Shown here piece after piece: positions 48,349 to 59,500 of a stretch of 64,000 nucleotides of DNA. This DNA is from Centroberyx gerrardi (taxonomy: Eukaryota; Chordata; Actinopteri; Beryciformes; Berycidae): assembly GCF_048128805.1 (NCBI RefSeq), contig NC_135999.1, forward strand, positions 16,061,190-16,125,189, given 5' to 3'. Made by a program: the position numbers and the translations under genes. The notes beneath the pieces are model-generated. The model ran no database searches. It was not told the DNA's origin and saw only the letters and a program-made list of their open reading frames with translations. Position 1 is the stretch's first letter. Every line of letters starts with the position of its first letter.

Positions 48349-50239
48349 CTAAAAACCATTTGCAGTCTTCGTTGTATGATGTTAGTCCAATAAAGCTGCC
48401 GTTTTGGACTGCCAGGAACCTCCCAGAATGTTTGTTCTTGATGATGACGGCTCTCTGGTGGCTCTGGTCCGTCTGGTCCACCAACAGCAGCCACTTCTCG
48501 GCCTCAGAGGGACCGGCCTTAGAGTACACATGGTCCTCACTGGGGTCAAACCCTGCAGTGGGACAGACAATGAGGCCTCTTTGTTCCTAATGCCCTGAAA
48601 TCATTCTTTTTGTATTGACCCAACAGAATCGCTAATTGTACATACAGGGAATCAAACATTTCCCCTTTTTTTGGCTTGCAATTTGATGTTTATATTGCTG
48701 CATTAATAAAGGGCACAATTTTTTTCACATCCTTCCTGTTTCTTTATTTTGTAGAGATGAAACGCCATACTTACCGAGGTATCTGTTGGTGACAATGTTC
48801 CGGTAGTATTTGCAGCCATTACCCTTACTCTCCTCCCAGTACCCATGATCCCCAGGTGTCTCCTGGAGCTCCACTGTATTCATGGTATCAGTCTCTGGGT
48901 CGAATATCTGCTCACCTGTTGAATCAAGTCATGGCTTTAATTATACGTGCGAAGGCATCAGCTTGTTTTCAGCATTGATGCTAGATTAATAACAGCCTGC
49001 ATTGTTAACCACACAACCAAGTTTCCATGTGTAAGTCTCAAACCTCATTGTGCTATTATGAGTCTCAGCTCAGCTTTAAAAAAAACGTGTCATTGGTTTT
49101 ATTGTGTTGTTGGTGTAGTTTTTGTATCCATGACAACAACAAATCCTGGCCCATATACAGTATCTACCTGAGTCGTGGATGTAGAGCATAGAGAGAGCAT
49201 GGCGAAAGCCTCGGCCTGGCTTCTTCTTCAGGCAGCGTTTCGGGGACTCCGGCTCATCCTCCACCTCATTAGCAGGCTCCTCCACAGTCAGGAGGTGACC
49301 GGCATTAAACATGATCTCCTCCTCCAGAGACTGAAGACTCATCTCAAAGTGCTCCTCACCCTTCTCTGCGTTTCTGGAAGATGTTAGCACAGACAATTAG
49401 ATGTAAAATATATTTGAGAAGTCAGTTTAAAGCTATTCACGTTTGGAAACAGTCTTAATGAATGGTGCTTTATTCTAAAAAACATTTATTTCATCCTACG
49501 CCAAAAGTAACATACTGTAGGCCTAAGTAGTTAATTTGTATGAGACATGCTTCTCTCAATGAAAATGAAATACTGAAATAATGACATAAGATTTAAAGAC
49601 CACTGTATGAGTGATAGAACTCCATACCATAAATCAATTCTCTGCCATCTGAGTATTACATTGTTTTCCCCTCCATAATTTATTTGGTATAAAATGTGAC
49701 CCGTCTATTTGAAAGGCCCCCTCACCTGAAGTCCACCCACAGCAGGCCAGCAGTGATCAGTCCCAGCCACTCACTGGCCTCCCAGTTCCTGGCCAGCATT
49801 ACTGGCACCATGATGACCTCTCTGGTGTCAGCGTAGTTCAGCTCCTTCTTACAGCTGCGGGACGCCTGGTAAGCTGGAGTCATGAACGGACAAATCACTA
49901 CGGCCTCCTCCACACCTGCAGCCATCCTGACAACACACACACACACATAGCTTTTGCTTAAACCAGGAGGGAGGCCAGTTTTAGTGTATAATATCTAACT
50001 GCAAGGTGTGAAGTCATCATGACAAGCAAGGACTGATCCTCTCGGTGATTATGAATGTAAAGGGTTCATCCATTACCACCATCTTTCAAGGACTGTACTC
50101 ACGCATCGTTGATGTTGCCTGTCACCCCTCCCTCGATATCCATCCATACTGGTAAGCCATCATCTTTGAGGCGGTTGTATATCCTCTTCACAAGGGCTTG
50201 GTCATCCCACTGGTAGGAGAGCATAATATGAGCTGGCAT
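48344..50239 (-). CDS. TIR-domain protein with beta-trefoil-like C-terminus
   Basis: Five exons on the minus strand, 50103-50239, 49726-49926, 49168-49373, 48775-48915 and 48344-48552, join in phase with GT/AG borders and give 297 residues. Residues 1-113 read as a TIR domain: strand A HIMLSYQWDD, helix KRIYNRLKDDG, VWMDIEGG before the BB loop, then VVICPFMTPAYQASRSCKKE and REVIMVPVMLARNW. Residues 114-175 are a Glu-rich, then Lys-rich linker. Residues 176-297 look like two or three beta-trefoil units of fascin type, with NRYLGFDPSEDHVYSK and HSGRFLAVQNGSFIGLTSYN. No transmembrane helix or signal peptide. The ATG at 50239 is supported by homology-like fit, but an acceptor-like TTTTAG 14 bases upstream leaves room for an earlier exon. 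I know no named vertebrate gene with this architecture; related TIR proteins seem common in invertebrates. Confidence 0.82.
48389..48394 (+). terminator. Candidate plrg1 poly(A) signal inside the antisense TIR gene
   Basis: AATAAA 245 bases after the plrg1 stop. It lies within the last coding exon of the TIR gene on the other strand. A second AATAAA is at 48705. Confidence 0.45.
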
Positions 50240-51489
50240 TTTCTCTTTTTCAACTAAAATATATGAGGAAACAAGCCTGTGTCAAGTTCACTCCACTCCA
50301 GGAGTTTTTACAGCCTGTGGTACTGACAGTTGCTGAAGAAGCTGTCCCAGACAAAGGTAAAAGTTGGTAGCTATGCTGCTTGTTTACATCTCAGGTTACA
50401 TCCGTTGCTTGGTTACAGTACAGCAGTGGGAGGATGCACACCTGCATGCTATGCCTGCAAGACCCATAAGGGATCCACAGTGATCTGGGCAGTTACAGAG
50501 TTATGACCCAAGAATGAATGTAAGGTGTTTGATTTAGATGTAGGCCTGAATTCTGTTGTTTACACTGACAGTGACTATTCAGTTCAATTCAATTCAATTC
50601 AATTCAATTCAATTCAATTCAATATACCAAGCATGTTGTGAACATTGTCTGTGGCTGTACTGGGATGAGTTGGGGTGGTAGTGTGTGTGTGGTGGGTTAT
50701 GCAACACCTTCATTTGCCTTGTTCACATGTTCATGGAATGGAATGAAATAACTAATGGGACTATGGACTGAGTACAGTTAGCAATGTTTCTTATTGCCGG
50801 TAGAGGGCGCCATGTCAACATAATATGGGCCTATGCTAAAACTGAAAATGACTTGGTTCAACCGCTTATTCGTTTGATTTAGTCTGTGTCGAAACAACGA
50901 CTTTACTATTTTAGTCTGGGTTTTTTTTTTTGGATTTTTTTAAATCAATCACATATGTTATTCAATCTATTTCCCGAGTAGCTTTACCGTACGTAATTGT
51001 ATCTCTCTCTCTACTTTTCTTGCACACTTTACAACAGGTAAAACATGATGGCATCTATCAGCACGCGGCCCTTCTTGTGTGCTGCAGCCCGCACGTCATG
51101 GTAATCTTGGCCTAATTAAGTCTTGGGCAATCCCGGCCACAGATGGAGTTGAGCAGCCTGGGACGGTCGCCGACAGGAGGTGTGTTCAGTGCGCACAGCG
51201 GGCTGCACTGTGGCCACAAGACATTTCAGTGTAGTAATGTGTGAACGAGGCCAGGATTTTTGCGTTAGGAATACTACTCCTGTGGGATTATAGGGTCCAA
51301 AATCAGCCTGGAAATCTGCTGGAATCATGTTTTATACCTACGATGGAGAATGACTACTGGCTGTTTTCCTGCGCGCAAAAATGCGCATGGTGCGTTCACC
51401 TGCCTTTATTTTGAGAGGTGGTCTAAGACGTGAGTGAGGAGTGACTTTGATACGGAAATATGTAGGGTGACCTCGACTCGGATATCAAT
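50240..51489. other. Shared upstream region between the TIR gene and dchs2
   Basis: The two genes are divergent and about 1.25 kb apart. The region has an AATTC pentanucleotide repeat (50583-50624) and, on the right, the dchs2 5' UTR. No other coding exon is recognised, though a 5' exon of the TIR gene may lie here. Confidence 0.5.
50583..50624 (+). repeat. (AATTC)n pentanucleotide repeat
   Basis: About eight units of AATTC/TTCAA upstream of the TIR gene. Confidence 0.95.
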
Positions 51490-53520
51490 ATGTGTAAAGG
51501 AGGAATGGGTCACCAAAATGTAAGAACTTTGCTCCTTCCAACACTTGTCCTGTCGCTGCTGTGCGCGCCGTCACTCGGACAGGTGTCCAACCTGACGCTC
51601 TCTGTTGAGGAGGGTCTGCCCGCTAAAACCATCGTTGGAGACATTGGAGCGGCGTTAAGCAGGCCGAGCACTGGATTCTTCATCTCAGAAAGCAGAGACT
51701 CTTATGTTTTCAAAGATCTGGAAATAGATGCGGACACTGGTATCATTTCCACAGCCATCATTTTGGACAGAGAGAGTAGAGATAAGTATGAATTTGTGGC
51801 AGCCACTCTTACAGGTGAGATGATAAAAGTGAAAATAGTGGTTAAAGATGTGAATGACCATTCTCCTATGTTTTCCTCTAAGGAGGTTGACTTGGAAATA
51901 TCAGAATTAAGTCCCCCGGGAACTCGCTTTCAGCTCGGAGGTGCCAAAGACCAGGATGAGGGTGAGTTTGCAACCCAGGGATACAGAATCACTGACAGTG
52001 AGATGGGGGAGTTATTCCACATGGAATATCGCAATGGATCTGATAACCCCTTCAACCTCGATCTCATCCTCACCAACAAACTGGACAGGGAAGCGAGAGA
52101 CTCTTACTCCCTGACCATCGAGGCGTTCGATGGGGGGATCCCTGCCCGGACGGGACGGCTTCAGGTCAACATTCATGTCTTGGATGAGAACGACAACCCA
52201 CCCATGTTCAACCAGACAGAGTATCACGCCTTTGTGTCTGAGGATGCTCCAGTCATGTCTGCTGTGTGTCAGGTTCAGGCCACAGACCTTGACCTGGGTG
52301 ACAATGGCCAAATCACCTATGAGATAAACAGGCGCCAGAGTGACTCAAATGAGGTTTTCTTCATCAACGAAACCACTGGTGTGATTTACATCAATAAACC
52401 GCTTGATTTCGAGACTCAGCCTTTTCACGAGCTCATCATCAGTGCGAGGGACAACGGCGCTCAGCCTGAGTACAGTAGCACTTTTGTGGGTGTGAAGGTG
52501 CTTAACATCAATGACAACAGCCCCACGATCAGCATCCTGTTTCTCAGTGAGACGGGGGATGCTGTGGTGTCAGAGGCAGCAGGTATTGGGGAGTATGTTG
52601 CCCGGATATCAGTGTCGGACCCGGACCTCGAGGAGGAGAGGGTCGCAGTCACTCTCGAGGGTGGTGATGGGAAATTCACCCTGAAGCAGACAGACGATTT
52701 CCTATATGCCTTGTGCGTTGACGCTGAGCTAGACAGGGAAGAGAAGGACCTGTACGAGTTGAAGGTGCGAGCATCTGATTTCGGGAGCCCAGCTTTGAGC
52801 GGTGAGATGGTTTTTCTTGTGAAGGTCCTAGACGCCAATGACTGCCACCCAGTCTTTGAGCAGGACGCGTACACCATCAGAGTAGCTGAGGACATTCCTC
52901 AAGGGAGCTCCCTCATCCGGATGCAGGCCCGAGATGCAGACGACGGCGTCAACTCGGACGTCAGCTACTCCATCCTCAAGTCCAGCCGGGACAGCCGGGA
53001 CAGCCTGGTCAGCGTTGACCCGAAGTCGGGCCTGGTCACCACAGCTGCCGAGTTGGACAGGGAGAGAGAGGCGGAGCTGTGGTTCCTGGTGGTGGCGGTG
53101 GATGGAGGGGAACCGGCGTTGTCGTCCACGGCTACGGTCACTGTGGTGGTCGAGGACGTCAATGACAACGAGCCTGTGTTCCAGCAACAGCTGTACAACG
53201 TCTCCATCCCAGAGCACAGCGAGATCGGAAGCTGCTTTTTACAAGTATGTCGGGGTATATACAGCTTTATGGTCAGACGTGTCAAATCATCTAAAGAAAT
53301 CAATCATTTATATATACACTAACATGGTTTTACAAGAATGGAGGAGACGCATTGACCACACAACACAGAGCAGTTTAAGAAGGTCCCCACTGTGGACACT
53401 CAACCTCTCGTTCTCTCTCTCTTGCTTTCTTTTTCACACATCTCATAGGACAAAAGTAGCCTTCTTTCTCTCTGTGCACAAAGCCATCAGTGTTCCTCCT
53501 AAAGGCCCTGGCTGCTCCCA

Positions 53521-53551
<31 letters not shown>

Positions 53552-56500
53552 CTAGTCCAGCTCTGTGTCTTTGATATGACAGATGTGATGCCTGGTACCA
53601 CCCTCCTAGCCTGGCACAAGCTGAAGCCCATTACAAAAGAAGCCTTAATCACTAAAGCCTGATCTCTAAACATGATTGACATTTGACATTCAATTCAACT
53701 TTATTATGCCCACGGGGAAATTATTTTTGCAGCCATGTGAATAAAAACAGACGCATTATAAATAACACAATCCCATAGAATGCAGAAAATCAGTAAAAAA
53801 AACAAAACTATAATAATAACAAAGACAACAGTTGATCAAATAGACAGATATAAACAATAGCCAGGTAGTCATTTAATATTTTGAATTCATCTATTTGTTC
53901 CAGACCATTCTCTATTCCTGAGCAGTTAATAAACAAAGTTCTGTTGTATGTGTTGATGATGAAATCTGAGTTAGCACACTGCTGAGTCACTGGTGAGTAT
54001 GTTGACTCTGTGCCAGTATTAACTGCCATCAGAAGTGAAGAACTCAGACTAATTACAGTCAAACTCTATTTGCATACAAAACGCTTCTGAGGGAATCAGA
54101 AAAACACTCAGACTCATAGGGAAGAGTTTAGATTCCACAGAAACAAGATCGACATGATCGAAGAGCCATCACAACTGCATATATATGATTTTTCTAATGC
54201 ATTATGACTGTACACAAGTTGTATGTGAGATCAAGCAGGGGTTCCATTGTGCATTAAAGTGTCCATCACTGAATGGTCACGTATGTTAAGCATGCAGTTA
54301 AAGCACAGCCAGTGCAACATGAACAGTAAACAGAGGACAAACCTTCTTACAGTGCATACTATTTTATAAACCTATATTTGTTATAAATGTATAAGCCAGG
54401 TTGTCAAACATGTGAGAACATAATGTAGGTTCAAGGGCATGTTTGGTGTTACTGATGTCTCCGAAGCAGACCTTGACCCGCGGCTCTGAAACTTCCTCTG
54501 ATCTGGCTCATAAAGTCCAAGATGATATCACCTTTATGGCTGGAAAGTGAGCGCTGTATCTAGTAAATTGTGTCTCTGTCATCTAAGACATGAAAGGACT
54601 TCTGATGGATTTAAGGCACGTCTTTACCTTGACTGTTTGACTGTTTGACTGTTTTCCACTGTAATGATACTCTCGCCCACGACTGTGGATTTCTTTATGG
54701 TTTTATAATATGTATCTTCTTTGGCAGAGCAAGATTATTGTTAACATTCAGGACTACTATTCAGAGATGGTAGATCTGAACATTATGATGGATGATGTAG
54801 CCCAAATACTGCTACTTCAGTTTAAGACTATTCTTTAATCAGAGATGTGTAGCTACTAGGGTTGAACAATACATCAAATTCATATTGATATTGCGAATGA
54901 AACAATGTAAAATATATAATGCAAAGGCTTTTTAAAATTCAGTTTTTATTACAGGCAATCAAAGAGTGAAGTAGTGAGAATGAGAAGTGTGTGGCAGACA
55001 CGCCTCCCCCAGAAATAAAATGAGGAACTTGGTAGGAGATATTCCCATCAGCCACTGTAGAGCTGCTGGCAGCATTTCACACCTTGCACTTGTGCTCTTC
55101 TGTTTGTCTTGACAATTAGATAACATCACAGTAATATGATATTTTGTCCATGTAGTGCAGCCCTCGCAGCGAGTAAACATTAGCTTGATTGCAGTTCTGT
55201 AGACATGCAAGCATGACAGTGCAGCGGTCCAAGTCCTCTCTTTGGCACTATGCTCCTACAGGATTAGCACCACTATTTTTAATCTTGGCTAATACTGTCT
55301 ATCAACAATCTACCATACCAAGTGCCAGCTACTTAAATGCAGACAATAACAAACTGAAAAAAGTTGGATGTTTCCTTTATGTTTTTTTTTGGTAGTTTGT
55401 ATGTAGGAGGACCAAAGTGTTTTTTTTTTAAGATGGCACAAAAGATTGTTTTACTTTCAATATTACTCATGATGATTTGGCGTCAAGGTGCAGAAAACTC
55501 CCTGAACTTTTATAGTGGTTTATCATTAACAAGCTAATGCTTAGATAACATACTTCTACAGTTCTGCCTCAGCTTCACCACTGTTCCAGCTCGAACTGTC
55601 ACTCCTAAAAAAGTGTCCACATCATTTTCCAAAGATACTTGCCTACCTCCTTCAACAAGAACAAATCATACTGCGCACACTTTTTATGCAGATTTAGATA
55701 ATCATAATTCCTCATCAGACTCCATTCATGCATTATATTGTTGACTCGTGGTGAGTCAGACTTCTTGTGAATAGTTGCACACAATCTATAGTAGTAATCC
55801 TCAGTGGATTTTATCTTTTGGGTCATTCTTATCCTTATCTGCAAGGTGTCTCACCCCTATAGAGACTAGTTATAATTTTCCAGCGCCATGTTGATACTGT
55901 CAGTCATTGTGTGAGATTAAAAGGATGTTTGAGTGTCTCTTACCAGATGCCAAGTATAGTGAAAACTATGAGATGGAGGACTCCTTCTCAGTACATTATT
56001 ATACTACACACACTTTACACGTCTCATCCCTGTTCCTCAAATGTTAATGTCAGTATTTTAGTGTCTTAGGATCTTTATGAAACTGTAACACAGATATTTC
56101 TCCTCTCCTCAGGTTGTTGCCACAGATGCAGATAGCCCTGATTTCGGTGCACTGCGCTACTCTCTGTCTGACGGCTTTGACAAGCAGGACAAACACCCCC
56201 TCTTCCAAATCAACCCCGAGACTGGAGAGCTGTGTGTGTCGCAGGATATTGATCGAGATACGGGACAGACGACCCACGACATTCTAGTCAAAGCTGAAGA
56301 TCCAGTGAGTGGGCTTTATTTCTGAATAATTCATTTTGATATACTGTATACAGGACCTTTCATTTTATGCACCAATAGTTACTGACTCATTGACTCATAA
56401 CGCAATCATGTGATCACAATAACATCAGATTGCATTTGACTTATCAAACAACCTCCTTTGGAGCTTTTGAAGTTTACATATTGATTGTAAAAACAAAATT

Positions 56501-59500
56501 TGAACACAGCAAAAATGTATTGACTTACACTTCTTTTCTCGCTCTGCAATCATCAGGGAGGGCTGAGTGCTCAAACCTACGTGCACATTGAGGTAGAAGA
56601 CCTGAACGATAACCCTCCAGTGTTCAACCCTGAGCAGTATGCCACCAGCATCAGCAGCCATGCGCAGCCTGGCACAGAGATCCTCAACGTTATCGCCACT
56701 GACCAAGACTCAGGCAGCTTCGGTCAGGTCACCTACGAGGTCCTTCCTAGTGACCTGTCCACTTTGTTTGCACTGGATAAAAAGACAGGTAGGTTTGCCC
56801 AAGTTTAGTTTAGTTACGCTAAGTTTTGTTGAATACTCTCCTGTATAAGATAGTAAGCGTGACACATAATATTCAATGACTTACGTTGTTTTTTCAAGTG
56901 GAGTAATGCTCTGATGCAATTAAAAGGTGAAAATAAAATCAGCTGACCAAGCTGCTTTAACAAACCACATACATATGTTAAAACTGAGAGCAATAGACTA
57001 TCAAGACTAGAATACAGGGAAAAGTTATGCACTGGATAACAGGATCAGAATCTGTAGTTCTTTAGAACCAGGCTAAGGGATCTCAGAGTAATTTCTGTGC
57101 CAAGTTATTTTTTAGAGGTTAATTCATCCCCTCTAGTTGCCCTTAACTCATTTAAGCCACTTACTGTTTGGACATCAGTAATTATGTTGGACAGCGGACG
57201 AGGCCCTCGTAATCGAATCAGCTGCAAGTACCACACACAGTATTAACAGAGAGTTGTAATAAACACATTTTACAAAAACAGGGAATTAACTGAAGCAACG
57301 ATTATGTAACATTTTGGTACAAGAGTTTCATTAAGTTTATTAACTGTATCTAAATCATTTCTCAGGCTGTTTCAGTGACTTAAACAATGTGACACGTTAC
57401 CTAGAGCACTCATTCTGGGATAAACAACTACTTACTTTGGGTAAGCTTCTGTGATATGATTGCCAGTGTCATTTAACAGTAGGGGTGATGCAGAAAGCCT
57501 GCTTTAAATCCCCATGGAAATGCCCATTGGCTATGATAGCACTAGAATTCAGCCACAAACAATGTGATAGTAAATAAAATACATTTGATATGAGTAGCAT
57601 ATGAGGCAACCATTTCTAAACTAGTGTCTACCAGCACATAAATGCTTTGCTAAACTTAATATCAGCATTAGTATTGATTCACCGTCTGCACCTCGCTCAC
57701 TGGGGCTTCCAGAAGAACGGACCCTGCTACATTGCGAGGTAAATGTAGGCGACAAAAATAAGTAACTGCCCGAGCCATCTGTCTTCACACAGACAGCGTT
57801 CTGTCTACCAGAGCAGTGAACAAGACATTGACTGATATGGAGAGATCTTCCCTACTCATTCTGCAGGTTTTACCATAGCACCTTGTTGAGATGAAAGCCT
57901 AATAAATAAAACTAAATGCTAACTGTATTTCTGTCCCTGTAGGAGTGCTGTACCTAACCTCCACTCTGACCCACCTGGGCACTGCCAGTGTGAAGCTCTC
58001 TGTAACAGCCCAGGACAGCGGGGGCCTGACGTCAGCCCGGCCCGCAGAGGTCACCGTCAACGTTGTGCGTAGCGCCCAGGCTCCAGCTGTGTTCCAGAAA
58101 TCACGCTACACCTTCACCGTGCCTGAGGACGCACAACCTGGCACCTCAGTGGGAACAGTGGAGGCCATCAGCCCAGCCAGTGAGTCTGTATATTTGACCA
58201 CATGGGGGGAGATGAGGTTGACAAGGAGGCTGATTCAAGTCAAGTTTACAAGTTTATATATATCGCCCTTCATCACAAGCATATCTCAAAGGACTTTACA
58301 GAGACTTTACTAACCCTAAGCCTACCAAGATCTAACTGATCAGTAATCAATCAGAAAACAAAATGATGCAATACAGTAATACAGTACTGATGTTGCCAGT
58401 GTTGGGGGTAAGAGTAATCAGATTACTTTTTGGTGGTAACTGGTAACTTAATGTGAAATCGGCTACTTTTTAAAATGAGAATGTTTTTACTCATTTTTCT
58501 TTCATATTGTTTCATTTTTGTGTTAAAAAAGTTTTTAAAAAAGTGAAAATCCCATGGCATCTTGTGCAAACAACATGCTGCAATCTAAGTGTCCTAGATA
58601 AAACTGAAATTGGCTTAAAACAATGATTAACAACACACTTGGAGTACAAGCCATATTACTACAGCATGTTTTTGAAGTGGCTAACGCAAACGGACTCTGA
58701 TTTACTTTAAATAATGAGTAACTTTGTAATGTACCTACTTACTTCTTAAGGCAGTTAACAAAGTAAAATACCTAATTACTTTAGTAATTTTCTCCAATGC
58801 TGGACATTAAGGCAGGATTGTTGTCCTGATGGATGAATGTGACAAAAAGAACTGAGCGAGCTTTGTTGCCACTCAGTTCTGCCAATCTCACTGCAGGAAT
58901 GAAGAGGTGGTAAAGAGGGGGGCTAACAGTTTAATCTTTAATCCGCCTTATCCAAATGAGACAGCTGTACAGTATATTGTATCAACATTTTTAGAGTGAT
59001 AAAGATAGTCTTAACATGAACATACACCTGAAGTAAGATTTCTTGTCATTGCTATTATAATTGTATTTGTTTTGTGTTGTTTTGTTTGATTTAGTTTGCA
59101 TTTGCAGGTAGTCAGCTCTCTTTTCTAAGGTTGACCCAGCTTGTTAAAAAATTACAGGAAAAAGTCAGTAACATTTTACATATTGTGAGCGCTAATAGGA
59201 TTGTGAGAAAGGAAAAGAGATATAGTAGCTTGTATTCTGTGTAATGTTTGAGTTCCCCTAGAGTAGAGTCTCTGTGGGGGATTCCCAGCTCTCCAGTTTT
59301 CCTGGATTATCCCCTCACAGGCCACTTGGTGCAAAGTCACTGACTCCCTTCAACAGCTAAACCACTCTACAGCGCTAGACAGTCACTTAAGGTTGTCTAA
59401 TCAATTAACAGATTAACTCCTCAACTTAAACCAGGAAACATCAGCATTGTGTCCTTCTGAATGGGGTCGGGCACCTTTAAGCCCCTTGAAGCTTAACTGC

